Origin: Bacillus sp. FJAT-27225
GTDB taxonomy: Bacteria > Bacillota > Bacilli > Bacillales > Cytobacillaceae
DNA: 64,000 bases
Direction: 5' to 3'
NCBI RefSeq assembly: GCF_001685025.1
Contig: NZ_MAYU01000001.1
Location: 186,001 to 250,000, forward strand
This document shows positions 19,169 to 27,720 of the stretch, piece after piece. The notes under the pieces were generated by a model. The model was not told the DNA's origin. It was given only the letters and a program-made list of their open reading frames with translations, and ran no database searches. How positions within the stretch are numbered: the stretch's first letter is position 1; every line of letters begins with the position of its first letter. The translations under genes were made by a program, and so were the position numbers.

Positions 19169-19969
19169 GTGAAAACTGGCAAGCGTCATACTGAATACGT
19201 TCAGTCACTTCTTGAAAAAACCAAAAACGAAGTAAAGAAACGCCATCCAATCCATGAGGCAGGCGACCAGTTTACATCGCCTCCGAGTGCTACATCTCTT
19301 GAGGAAAACAGGATTCTTATGGACTATATTGAACAGGTAAACCTGCGTAAATTGGCAGAAGCACGGCCTGAACAGAAAAAACCATTATTTTTAAAGAAAT
19401 TTTTTAAAATGAAACGGAACCAGCAGGTTGATGTTTACGTGCTTGATGGGGAGGCTGCGTCAAAAAAGGCGGGAAAGGTGATCGCTATAGGGCGGGATTT
19501 TGTTGTTCTGAGCACTTTGACAAACAGGCTATGGATTCCGTATCACTCCATCGAAGCCGCAAAAATTCCGGAAGGCGTCCCAAACTATTCCGACTCGCAT
19601 CAATATTTTATATACGACAACAATTTGCGGAAAAAGTTACTTGAAAACTTCGGTGAGACAATTTCCTCTAGGGAAGCGCTCAAACAGCAATTCTTTGAAG
19701 AAACATTACGTACGAACCTTTTGTCCTGGAAGGGATCAATGGTGAATGTACACTTGAAAGAAGGCGGGAATTCGGTTGGAAGACTAGAGTCGGCAACAAC
19801 TCATCTTGTGGTATTAAAGGTTTTTTTCAAGCAACTTCACGTGACTCAGGATCAAATTCTTTATATTTCTTCAATCCGGTTATTCCGTGGATTGTTATTA
19901 CAATTCAAAAAATTCCTAAACAGCTGTTATTTATGGGGACCAAAAAATCAAAAAAGGAATAATTTGTAA
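19169..19969 (+). CDS. Mnx-cluster protein with two CotB/Sm-like barrels (mnxD position)
   Basis: 266 aa from GTG with AGGGAG about 10 bases upstream. A charged N-terminal 85 residues precedes VDVYVLDGEAASKKAGKVIA...FVVLSTL...LWIPYHSIEAAKI. This closely resembles the N-terminal domain of spore-coat protein CotB (short strands, GK, I.SDFV, then YHSI). A second copy follows near residue 190 (WKGSMVNVHLKEGGNSVGRL...LHVTQDQILYISSI). First gene of the mnx operon here, 27 nt before mnxE. Probably a coat or assembly component for the oxidase. In SG-1 the gene before mnxE is mnxD; equivalence is inferred from order. Confidence 0.7.
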   Translation: MKTGKRHTEYVQSLLEKTKNEVKKRHPIHEAGDQFTSPPSATSLEENRILMDYIEQVNLRKLAEARPEQKKPLFLKKFFKMKRNQQVDVYVLDGEAASKKAGKVIAIGRDFVVLSTLTNRLWIPYHSIEAAKIPEGVPNYSDSHQYFIYDNNLRKKLLENFGETISSREALKQQFFEETLRTNLLSWKGSMVNVHLKEGGNSVGRLESATTHLVVLKVFFKQLHVTQDQILYISSIRLFRGLLLQFKKFLNSCYLWGPKNQKRNNL

Positions 19970-19996
19970 TACTGGTGAAAAGAAAGGGTGATCGGT

Positions 19997-20392
19997 ATGT
20001 CTAGAAGGAGAAGAAAGAAGGCCCAGAAAAAGCACTTGTTAAATCAATTAAAAAAACATTTGGAAGATCTAATTGGCCCATTCGAAAACGGGATGGACGA
20101 AAGCTTTGAGGATGAAGAAACAGAATATGATCGATTCAGGGGGTTGATTGGAGAACAAATTTTGATTGTTACCGAATCCCAACAGCTTAACCTGCTCGGG
20201 CAAACCTTCCGGCCGATTTTTTGCGGAAAAGTAGTAGAGGTTGATCAGGGTTATCTCACTTTATACCCGGCGACTATTAAATTACTAAATGCACCTTTTC
20301 ACAGATGTCCTCTTCCTTTGATGATTCCCTTTGAAAAAATAGCTCACTTCACACCCGAATTCGATTGTAATATGCGTTTTCCGCTTGTTTAA
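19997..20392 (+). CDS. mnxE: MnxE-type small subunit of the manganese oxidase
   Basis: 131 aa from ATG 19997 (GAAAGGGTGA upstream). A strongly basic start (MSRRRRKKAQKKHLLNQLKK) and an acidic linker precede a single barrel-like domain: LIGEQILIVTESQQLNLLGQ, CGKVVEVDQGYLTLYPA, PLMIPFEKIAHFTPEF. Position immediately before mnxF and mnxG matches the known mnxE-mnxF-mnxG order. In the purified Bacillus Mnx complex MnxE and MnxF form a hexamer with one MnxG. The product is somewhat larger than I recall for MnxE, so the label rests on synteny. Confidence 0.65.
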   Translation: MSRRRRKKAQKKHLLNQLKKHLEDLIGPFENGMDESFEDEETEYDRFRGLIGEQILIVTESQQLNLLGQTFRPIFCGKVVEVDQGYLTLYPATIKLLNAPFHRCPLPLMIPFEKIAHFTPEFDCNMRFPLV

Positions 20393-20427
20393 TACAAAAT
20401 CCAATTGAGTAAAGGGGAGGCTGGACT

Positions 20428-20721
20428 ATGAAACGAATGGTAGGCAGAATTGACCACAATGTAACTCATGATGCAGCGCTTACTGCTGTATTTGAACGGT
20501 CTATCGACAGAAGGGTATTTATACTTACTCCTTCTTATCCTTTTATGTTCATCGGAGAAATTAAAGATGTAGTGGAGGATACAGTCGAAGTCTTTGTCGA
20601 GACGACCCATTTTGCGCAGCTGGAAAACCGGTCCTGGTTTATTCATATCCATAATATCGAAGTATTCTATATCGAGTATCCCGGAGAAATTGAGATACCG
20701 AAACTAAATGATATGAGCTGA
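20428..20721 (+). CDS. mnxF: MnxF-type small subunit of the manganese oxidase
   Basis: 97 aa (about 11 kDa), ATG after GGGGAGG. Almost all of it is one small beta-barrel-like domain: TAVFERSIDRRVFILTPSYP, GEIKDVVEDTVEVFVETTHF, SWFIHIHNIEVFYIEYPGE. The spacing of strands mirrors MnxE and CotB-like domains. MnxF co-purifies with MnxE and MnxG, and the E/F hexamer binds copper. Candidate ligands seen here are His14, His18 and the HIHN cluster. It precedes mnxG by 20 nt. Confidence 0.75.
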   Translation: MKRMVGRIDHNVTHDAALTAVFERSIDRRVFILTPSYPFMFIGEIKDVVEDTVEVFVETTHFAQLENRSWFIHIHNIEVFYIEYPGEIEIPKLNDMS

Positions 20722-20741
20722 ATGGAGAAGGTGGGAAACAA

Positions 20742-23700
20742 ATGCTGCGGAAATACCATATAGTTGCCATTCCGATCCGAATTGTAGTGAATAACTTTGG
20801 TGACCATAATCCAGACGGAAAAATCTATGTGTTAAAAGAAAACGAGGAGCGTGTTAAGGAGTTAGTCAGGAAAAAGCCTTTCACACCAGTGGAGCTTGTT
20901 CAGCCGCTGACAATCCGTGCCAACGCGGAGGACACGATTGAGATTCTGTTTGAAAACAAGCTGAACTTTGACGCAGGAATGCATTTTCAAGAAGCAGATT
21001 ACAATGTCTATGACTCTGATGGCGCCGAAGCCGGATATAACCGGGATACAACAGTTGCACCTGGCGGAAAGATTATGTACCGAATTTTTGCGACCAGGGA
21101 AGGAACGTATTTTTTTACAGATCTCGGAAATGTTTCGAGCACGGAGGAAGGATCAAGTGTACAGGGATTGTTTGGGGCATTGATTGTTGAAAGAAGGGGG
21201 TCAAGCTGGACGGACCCTGTTACCGGGGAACCCTTAAAGTGTGGGGGATATGCAGACATTCATCATCCATTTCTGCCATCGTTCCGTGAATATGCCTGGT
21301 ATTTCAGTGATCAAATGGAAATCAATGACCTGACAGGGAATCGCCCTTTAAATCCTATGACAAATCAGGAAGCAGAATCATTTCATGGTGTGAATCTCCG
21401 CTATGAACCTATGACAAACCGAAAGAGATTAATTGAAGAGGGAGTCGTCGCCCCTGATGCGGATGGGGAAGAAGTCCATCACGATTCGTGGGTTTTTGGT
21501 GACCCTGCAACCCCAATCCTTCGAGGATACGTCGGAGATCCCGCAATAATCAGACTTATCCATGCCGGTGTAAAAGAAACACATGTATTCCATTACCATG
21601 TACACCAGTGGCTAAATGATCCGACCAATACATTGTCCGAAATCGTTGACACACAGTCAATCAGCCCGCAAACTCATTATGATATCCAGCCTTTATATGG
21701 ATTGGGCAGTCTTCACGGGGCAATCGGGGATGCAATCATTCACTGTCATCTTTATCCGCATTTTGGAGCAGGAATGTGGGGGATTAACAGGATATTCGAT
21801 ACACTTCAGGATGGCAGCCAATGCTATCCGAACGGGGTGCCCATTGCCGCGCTGCAGCCGCTTCCAGACCGTCCTCGCCCGCCTGCACCGACTACTGAGA
21901 GGCCAGGCTTTCCAAACTTTATACCAGGTAAAGTCGGACATAAAGCACCAAGGCCGCCGCTTGGCATTGTCGGGGGCCGGGATATGACCGAGCTGGAGAG
22001 AAACGCAGCCATACCAAATGCCCGCCCGGGTGCAGTTTTTGTCGATCCAACTCTTCATAATCCTCATGTCGTCGAATTTAATATCTCACTTATTGAACGG
22101 AACCTCGTCTATAACAGGCAGGGCTGGCATGACCCAAAGGGCAGGTTTTATGTGTTTGATGAAGACCTTGATGATATTTTATCAGGAAAAAAGGAGCCTG
22201 AGCCGCTTGTCTTCCATGTTCCGGCGGGTACAGCAATCCGAATCAATTATACAAATCGATTGCCTCATATTCTTGATGGGGATGCCTTCCAGCTTGTCAC
22301 GAGGACCTATGAAAATGGTTTCCATATCCACTTTGTCAAATTCGATGTCCTTGTTACGGACGGATCGAATGTTGGCTGGAATTATGACAGTTCGATTTTG
22401 CCAGGTGAGACGATCCGGTATGAATGGTTCGCTGATACAGAGTTGAAAGCCTTCTTCCTGCACGACCACCTTTTTGCGAATTCGCATCAGCAGCACGGAG
22501 TGTTTGGCTGCGGTGTCATTCAGCCAAGATTCTCCACTTTCCATGATTCAAAGACAGGAGAGGAAGTCGATCATGGAACCCAAATTACAGTTGCCCATCC
22601 TTTAATACCTAATTACAGAGATCAATCCTTATTCGTCCATGATTTTACGATGCTTTTTGATAAAGACGGCTGTCCGATTGAACCGCCAAGTTTTCCAGGC
22701 TCAGAAGATGACCCAGGTGTTTTCGGGGTCAACTATAAGAATGAACCTTTGCAATTCAGGCTTAGAAAAGACTGCGACCCTGCTTACAGCTTTAGTTCCT
22801 TTGTCCATGGTGACCCAGTAACGCCAATCCTCCGTACGTATGAAGGAGATCCAATCCGCATTCGTATAATTCAGGGGGCGCATGAAGAATCGCACAGCTT
22901 CAATATCCACGGATTGAAATGGAAACAGGAACGGCCTGACCTCGATTCTGCCTTCAGATCCCAGCAGCATATTGGGATATCTGAATCATTTACACTGGAA
23001 ATGGAAATCCCGGTCTCGGGGGATTATTTGTGGGCCTTTGAGGATGAAGAAGATATCTGGCTTGGAACATGGGGGTTAATCAGGGCATACCCCGGATTGG
23101 TGCCGGATTTGATTCCGCTTAATGACCGTGAGCCCCTGCTTCCGCTCATCGGGCCCTTGCCATGCCCAACAGGTGAGCCGCCGCCTCTTGCCGATCCGCT
23201 TACAAGTTTTCCGCCGGAAGCCGATGAAACTTTACCGGTCCGCAGATATGATGTGGTCTGTTTTCAAACACCTATAGTTTATAACAAATATGGTGACAAC
23301 GATCCTTATGGTATCATTTTCGCGCTGGCAGAAGATATGGACGATATCGTTTGTGGAAAAAAGAACCCGGAACCGCTTGTCCTTAGGGGCAATATGGGTG
23401 AATTGATTGAAGTCTCCTTGACAAGTTTGCTGAAACGGGAATTATTTCCGTACAATGACGGAATCCATCCATATCCTCCGGTGAAAGAACCGGCATTTTA
23501 TCCGCCATCACTTAGGATATCACTTCATCCAAGCATCCTTTCGTATGATGTAAAAACCTCGAGCGGCGATACCGTAGGCTACAACCTTGATCAGACTGTT
23601 GGACCGGGAGACACCATAACGTATCGCTGGTATATAGATGCCCAGCATGGTACATGCGCATTGTGGGATATGGCGGATTTAAGAAACCACCGGTCATTTG

Positions 23701-24395
23701 GAGCATTTGGTGCTTTTATCGCAGAACCACGCTTCTCAACCTACCACGACCCTCATACTCTTGAACCGGTGAAAACCGGTACCAGTGTAGTTGTAAGAAA
23801 TCCTTTATTGCCTGATATCAGGGAGTTTGTCTTGATTATGCACGATGGAGTCCGCCTTGAAGATCAACATGGACGCTTAATTATTGATCCGGTCGATGGA
23901 ATCCTGCTCCGGAACCCTGAGGATGAGGATGAGGTTGATACGTATGATTATGGGTCAAGAGGATTTAATTATCGAAGTGAACGGCTCATCAACCGATATC
24001 GGGAGCACCCGAAGCTCGAGAAATTATTCAATTCAGAAGTGTTCGGCGATCCGGCAACGCCTGTGTTTGAGGCATATCCCGGGGAACCTGTTATTATCCG
24101 GTTAACGAATCCATCGGAGCGAAGGAGAGCGCACTCGTTCCATCTTCACGGACATTATTGGAAGAGTGACGAAAAGGACCTAAATTCCAGGACCCAGTCC
24201 TTCGATGGCCCGATTATAGCCGGCCATACCCACAACTTGCGGTTGATTGGCGGGGCAGGCGGTACGTTCAGCTTTCCTGGTGATTATCTGTATCGATCTG
24301 GCAATGTTAAATGGGATATTGAGCTGGGTATGTGGGGAATTATGAGGGTCCATGACCGTCTTCAACCGCATTTGCCAAAATTAAATGACTCCTAA
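20742..24395 (+). CDS. mnxG: MnxG, manganese(II)-oxidising multicopper oxidase
   Basis: 1217 aa, the length I recall for MnxG of Bacillus sp. SG-1. It oxidises Mn(II) to Mn(IV) oxide on the spore surface with O2 as acceptor. The chain consists of repeated cupredoxin domains like ceruloplasmin. Copper motifs: HVFHYHVHQW (281-290), HCHLYPHFGAGM (334-345, with type 1 Cys335, His340, Met345), FHIH near 528, HDHLF near 574, HSFNIHG (718-724) and HSFHLHGHYW (1131-1140). GDPATPI or GDPVTPI precedes several copper segments, showing the internal repeat. No signal peptide, as expected for a mother-cell coat enzyme. ATG with GGAGAAGGTGGG. Confidence 0.93.
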   Translation: MLRKYHIVAIPIRIVVNNFGDHNPDGKIYVLKENEERVKELVRKKPFTPVELVQPLTIRANAEDTIEILFENKLNFDAGMHFQEADYNVYDSDGAEAGYNRDTTVAPGGKIMYRIFATREGTYFFTDLGNVSSTEEGSSVQGLFGALIVERRGSSWTDPVTGEPLKCGGYADIHHPFLPSFREYAWYFSDQMEINDLTGNRPLNPMTNQEAESFHGVNLRYEPMTNRKRLIEEGVVAPDADGEEVHHDSWVFGDPATPILRGYVGDPAIIRLIHAGVKETHVFHYHVHQWLNDPTNTLSEIVDTQSISPQTHYDIQPLYGLGSLHGAIGDAIIHCHLYPHFGAGMWGINRIFDTLQDGSQCYPNGVPIAALQPLPDRPRPPAPTTERPGFPNFIPGKVGHKAPRPPLGIVGGRDMTELERNAAIPNARPGAVFVDPTLHNPHVVEFNISLIERNLVYNRQGWHDPKGRFYVFDEDLDDILSGKKEPEPLVFHVPAGTAIRINYTNRLPHILDGDAFQLVTRTYENGFHIHFVKFDVLVTDGSNVGWNYDSSILPGETIRYEWFADTELKAFFLHDHLFANSHQQHGVFGCGVIQPRFSTFHDSKTGEEVDHGTQITVAHPLIPNYRDQSLFVHDFTMLFDKDGCPIEPPSFPGSEDDPGVFGVNYKNEPLQFRLRKDCDPAYSFSSFVHGDPVTPILRTYEGDPIRIRIIQGAHEESHSFNIHGLKWKQERPDLDSAFRSQQHIGISESFTLEMEIPVSGDYLWAFEDEEDIWLGTWGLIRAYPGLVPDLIPLNDREPLLPLIGPLPCPTGEPPPLADPLTSFPPEADETLPVRRYDVVCFQTPIVYNKYGDNDPYGIIFALAEDMDDIVCGKKNPEPLVLRGNMGELIEVSLTSLLKRELFPYNDGIHPYPPVKEPAFYPPSLRISLHPSILSYDVKTSSGDTVGYNLDQTVGPGDTITYRWYIDAQHGTCALWDMADLRNHRSFGAFGAFIAEPRFSTYHDPHTLEPVKTGTSVVVRNPLLPDIREFVLIMHDGVRLEDQHGRLIIDPVDGILLRNPEDEDEVDTYDYGSRGFNYRSERLINRYREHPKLEKLFNSEVFGDPATPVFEAYPGEPVIIRLTNPSERRRAHSFHLHGHYWKSDEKDLNSRTQSFDGPIIAGHTHNLRLIGGAGGTFSFPGDYLYRSGNVKWDIELGMWGIMRVHDRLQPHLPKLNDS

Positions 24396-24437
24396 AGAGA
24401 GAGGTATGCCCCAGTTTTCAGAAAAGGACGTGCACAC

Positions 24438-25280
24438 ATGCACCGAAATTCAGACATCGAAAATCCGGACCATTTTGATGACCCGGATGTAATGACTCTG
24501 GAAGAAGATGATGGTTTTTGCATACCGGATTGCTGTTGTCCAGAAAGAATTCCTACTACCTTGTACCCTTCGCCAACATCGTGCCTGACATCCGAAGAGA
24601 CAGAAGAGCTTGAAGAATCAATCCGTCTAGCTAATCGGCTCTTGCTGGACCTTGGATTATCAGGAAAACTTGACGAGGAAGGTAGGAGAAGAGCTTTGGA
24701 TGGCCTTGAAGGCCACTATGTCCGAATAACAGTCAATTGCGATGAAGCAGAATCCGAAGCGATTAATGAAGATATATTGTTGGACGGGAACGGGACTTCA
24801 AGCAGTACGAATCAGGCTGAGAACGAATTGAATGGGGAACGTCTCAACGAGAAGCAGGGAACAGTAATGCTTGAAGGCAAGGTTAATCTAGTTGGATTCA
24901 ATTTCGTGTCCCTTCTTCATGATGGAAAGGAAACGATTATCCGCCTTTTAGCTATATCATCCATTACAGCAACTAACCAGACAGCCCACGTAAGCCGGGA
25001 GCCTGCGTTTATCGACAGTGACCCATGCTTCAAAAGGGAATTGACCTTTCATTTCGGTGAGGTTGTCTCAGCCTCACCGGAGCTAATCCAAATCTTTTAT
25101 CGCTTGCCCTTGAAACTATACTTGTTGTTATTTGAGGGAGAAATGATAACCGTTCACAGTAACGGAGAATTATTAAGCGGAGTTGTTTGTGGGATTGAGG
25201 ATGGAATGCTTGTGCTTAAACAAACTGAAGAGAAGGAATTGTTCTTGAATATAAACGACATTTGTTACATTAAAACATAG
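24438..25280 (+). CDS. Last gene of the mnx operon; acidic protein with two CotB/Sm-like domains
   Basis: 280 aa; ATG follows AAAGGACG, 42 nt after mnxG. The acidic N terminus contains an unusual cysteine cluster, DGFCIPDCCCPERIP (about residues 30-44), a possible copper site. Two barrel-like units follow: GHYVRITVNCDEAE through VNLVGFNFVSLLHDGKETII (split by a long acidic insert), then KLYLLLFEGEMITVHSNGEL with GVVCGIEDGMLVLKQ. It shares the two-domain plan of the operon's first gene. Not part of the SG-1 operon as I remember it. Likely coat-associated; function unproven. Confidence 0.65.
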   Translation: MHRNSDIENPDHFDDPDVMTLEEDDGFCIPDCCCPERIPTTLYPSPTSCLTSEETEELEESIRLANRLLLDLGLSGKLDEEGRRRALDGLEGHYVRITVNCDEAESEAINEDILLDGNGTSSSTNQAENELNGERLNEKQGTVMLEGKVNLVGFNFVSLLHDGKETIIRLLAISSITATNQTAHVSREPAFIDSDPCFKRELTFHFGEVVSASPELIQIFYRLPLKLYLLLFEGEMITVHSNGELLSGVVCGIEDGMLVLKQTEEKELFLNINDICYIKT

Positions 25281-25285
25281 CAATA

Positions 25286-25314
25286 CCCCCTCCAGTGAAA
25301 GAGGGGGCTGATTT
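25286..25314 (+). terminator. Probable terminator of the mnx operon
   Basis: CCCCCTC pairs with GAGGGGG around a short loop, followed by CTGATTTT. The T run is weak but the stem is strong and correctly placed. Confidence 0.6.
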
Positions 25315-25347
25315 TATCAAAGAGGAGGATTCATGGACCAGAAACCA

Positions 25348-26085
25348 TTATTCTTTTTCATGGAACTCTCTGTCGCAGCAACAATGCTGATGACTATGGT
25401 GATGGCTATGGCCGCCGCAATGCTTGTGACCATGATGATTGCTATGACCGGACCCTTTATGGCATTCACAGTCATTGTCATATACTTTAATCCAATCAAT
25501 GGTATTAAACGGGACGATTCGAAATTTATTCTCTTTATCCTTTTCTTTGATTTCTACAAAATCGGATCCTACAAAGAATACTTTTCCTTTGATTTTACCA
25601 CCGCTTCCGGAAATGCCGATTTTCACACGGCAATCGAGGAGTTGGTGAAACCTGAATGCCATGCCCCTATGAAGCCCTCCAAGCTTAATTCGGAAATGTC
25701 TGCCGCATAAGTCGTGTTGGCCGCAGCAGCAATGATGATGTTCGTGCCGGTGGTGGCAGGGGCAATGGTGATGGCAATGTTCGCAGCTGTGGCTGGAACA
25801 GCTGCAATGGTGATGGACGCCATACCATTTCGTTAAAAAATCCTGAAAATGGGCGAAATAACTGAACGGTGGGTATAACGAAGAAAACGAACCTCCCAGA
25901 GAGCCAAAACCGTAAAGAATCGGAAACGGAAGGTAATGGTGCTGATTCTTATACTCGCTATGGAAATCTCTGTTTAACTGATTATACTGGTGGTCCCGAT
26001 GTTGGCCGCAGCTACAACGTTTTTTATTCAACAACGCACACCTCTTTCTTAATGAGTAGCATTTCTCCTCAGGTGTCGTCATCAT
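25348..26085 (-). CDS. Cys/His-rich protein with embedded CotB-like domain
   Basis: About 245 aa, convergent with the mnx operon. Residues about 90-130 and the last 45 are dominated by His and Cys (HHHCSCSSHSCEHCHHHCPC; HCGGHSHHHSHQHCCC). Between them lies a CotB-like barrel: CRVKIGISGSGGKIKGKV, VGSDFVEIKEKD, IVPFNTIDWIKV. It would bind many transition-metal ions and probably sits in the coat or crust. The start is uncertain: ATG 26085 overlaps the stop of a 16-codon leader (TAATG); TTG 26121 and TTG near 26034 are alternatives. The antisense frame is hydrophobic Met/Ala only because GTG/ATG complements His codons. Confidence 0.72.
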   Translation of the reverse strand: MMTTPEEKCYSLRKRCALLNKKRCSCGQHRDHQYNQLNRDFHSEYKNQHHYLPFPILYGFGSLGGSFSSLYPPFSYFAHFQDFLTKWYGVHHHCSCSSHSCEHCHHHCPCHHRHEHHHCCCGQHDLCGRHFRIKLGGLHRGMAFRFHQLLDCRVKIGISGSGGKIKGKVFFVGSDFVEIKEKDKENKFRIVPFNTIDWIKVYDNDCECHKGSGHSNHHGHKHCGGHSHHHSHQHCCCDREFHEKE

Positions 26086-26135
26086 TAATAAGGTTTGTAT
26101 AAAACTTTCTTTGTACTGCAATCGTACGTCTGCAT
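26085..26135 (-). CDS. 16-codon leader ORF coupled to the Cys/His-rich gene
   Basis: ATG at 26135 with AAAGGAAG at good distance encodes MQTYDCSTKKVLYKPY and stops at TAATG, sharing its last base with the ATG of the metal-rich protein. It has the best ribosome site in the region, so it may drive translation of the main frame by coupling. Confidence 0.35.
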   Translation of the reverse strand: MQTYDCSTKKVLYKPY

Positions 26136-26284
26136 TTCCACTTCCTTTTTAATAGAGTATGTCTTTTTGGAAAAATGGATTAAACAGCTGTCCCAAAAGC
26201 TGCTTCTTTTTTCACATGGTTGGGAACGCCAGAATACTATAGTAAAATACGGGTTCTTTGGATGCCCTAGCGGAGTAGATGGAT

Positions 26285-26890
26285 ATGACAAAAACGTTTT
26301 TCGCAGCAATTTGTATGATGGTAATCCTTTTGATTGCAGGTATGTATTTGTTTGCACAGTATATATCAAATCCTGAACTTCCCATTTTAGAAAAAACCTC
26401 CGGCTTTACTTTGGAAACCGCCAGTGGAGAGGCCTATCAGTCCGATAATGGAAAAATAAAGCTGGTCACATTTTTCTACACGAATTGCCCCGATATATGC
26501 CCGCTAACGTTGATGGATTTTGCCAAGCTTCAAGGACAATTAACTGAAAGAGGCTTTTTTGGGGAAAAAGTTGAACTGATTGCCATTACACTCGATCCTG
26601 AAGTGGATACCCAAGAGGTTCTAAAAGCATATGCCGAGGGATTCAATGCTAATCAAGAAGGATGGAAGTTCCTTACTGGCACAAACGATGACATTCAAAC
26701 CATCGCAAACTCGTTTCATATGACCTTTCAAAAAGTGAGCGGAGGATTTATCGCCCATACAACAACGATGGTTCTTGTCGATGGACAAAACCAAATCAGG
26801 GGCTTGTATGGCATGGCAAACCCCAAAAAAGCAATCGCCATAGACGACATCATGGCAGCCATCACCCAACTAACAGAGGAAAGCCAATAG
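26285..26890 (+). CDS. SCO1/SenC/PrrC-family copper chaperone (MnxC-like)
   Basis: 201 aa from ATG 26285 (CGGAG nine bases upstream; an in-frame ATG at 26279 is closer to the site). One N-terminal membrane anchor (FFAAICMMVILLIAGMYLFA) then a thioredoxin-fold domain. FYTNCPDICPLTL holds the CxxxC copper site and GGFIAHTTTMVLVD the third ligand His. SCO proteins deliver copper or reduce target cysteines. MnxC of SG-1 belongs to this family and is needed for Mn oxidation; here the gene lies downstream of mnxG with its own promoter, divergent from the Cys/His-rich gene. Confidence 0.85.
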   Translation: MTKTFFAAICMMVILLIAGMYLFAQYISNPELPILEKTSGFTLETASGEAYQSDNGKIKLVTFFYTNCPDICPLTLMDFAKLQGQLTERGFFGEKVELIAITLDPEVDTQEVLKAYAEGFNANQEGWKFLTGTNDDIQTIANSFHMTFQKVSGGFIAHTTTMVLVDGQNQIRGLYGMANPKKAIAIDDIMAAITQLTEESQ

Positions 26891-26934
26891 GGACGGTTCT
26901 CGTCTGCCAAAAGCAGATGAGTACCGTCCCTTAG
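26890..26934. terminator. Bidirectional terminator
   Basis: GGGACGGT pairs with ACCGTCCC, extended by CGTCTGC/GCAGATG-type pairing; it separates the SCO and RsbR genes. A similar GGGACGGTTC-type hairpin terminates modB. Confidence 0.75.
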
Positions 26935-27720
26935 TTATTTTTTCTTTCTATTTAAAGCATAGGACAGCCCGGTGTTAAGGGAACCGAATGTCCGTATTTC
27001 ATTCAAATTGATTCCAAGGCCAATGATGGTTTGGGCGATTTCTGGCCTCATCCCGACAATGATTGATTCCGTTCCTAACAGTTTGGCTGCCCTTGTCGTA
27101 CTAATAAGCGTTTGAGCCACAAAGGTATCAATTGTTGGAACACCGCTTATGTCCAAAAAAACAATTTCAGCTTTTTGTTTTTCAATGCCCTGCAAAAGGT
27201 TTTCCATAATCGTCATCGCTCGCTTCTCATCAATCGTCCCAACTAAAGGCATAATGACAATTCTATCGAAAAGCTGGATAACGGGTGCAGACACCTCATT
27301 AATTTCTTCCCGCTGCTTCGCCAAGGCTTCTTCCCAATTGTTTGTGCAGTCGTTGACGACCTGTAAAAATATCGGATCAAACCATCGGTCAATCTCATTG
27401 TAAACCTCAAGAACGTCATCCTTTGTCAAGTCATTATGGAGCAATGTCTTTAAAGCAATCCTTCGGAAGGCCTGACAGCCATAGGTAATAAAATTCAGTG
27501 AACCATTCGAATTCATAAGCTTTGAATAAAACTGGCTGAGTTCAGTTGATGATTCCGTATCTACTCTTTTAATGCTGTCAAAAATCATCTTAAATAACTC
27601 ACTCGCAAATACTTCCTCTGTATACTGAGATTCTGGAATGCTATCATGTAATTCTTTCTTCCAATCAGAAAACAACTCGTTACGATTCTCGTTTAAAATG
27701 TTAATAATCTTTGTCCGCAT
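26935..27720 (-). CDS. RsbR-family stressosome protein (STAS domain)
   Basis: 261 aa. The N-terminal 130 residues form an all-helical globin-like RsbR_N sensor domain. The C-terminal STAS domain contains QLFDRIVIMPLVGTIDEKRA, IVFLDISGVPTIDTFVAQ and AAKLLGTESIIVGMRPEIAQ. The Thr of GVPTID and a Thr in LISTTRAA correspond to the sites phosphorylated by RsbT in RsbRA. Such proteins co-assemble with RsbS into stressosomes that control sigma-B. No rsbS/rsbT neighbours are present, so this is an orphan RsbR paralogue. Confidence 0.88.
   Translation of the reverse strand: MRTKIINILNENRNELFSDWKKELHDSIPESQYTEEVFASELFKMIFDSIKRVDTESSTELSQFYSKLMNSNGSLNFITYGCQAFRRIALKTLLHNDLTKDDVLEVYNEIDRWFDPIFLQVVNDCTNNWEEALAKQREEINEVSAPVIQLFDRIVIMPLVGTIDEKRAMTIMENLLQGIEKQKAEIVFLDISGVPTIDTFVAQTLISTTRAAKLLGTESIIVGMRPEIAQTIIGLGINLNEIRTFGSLNTGLSYALNRKKK

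Noticed and set aside
21616-22544. Several 120-140 codon ORFs on both strands inside mnxG
   Set aside because: All overlap conserved multicopper oxidase sequence and have no independent support.
25333-25710. Plus-strand ORF rich in Met/Ala overlapping the Cys/His-rich gene
   Set aside because: It is the antisense of His (CAT/CAC) codons; although a ribosome-like AGAGGAGG precedes it, the hydrophobic composition follows from the minus-strand metal-rich gene, whose domain structure is meaningful.
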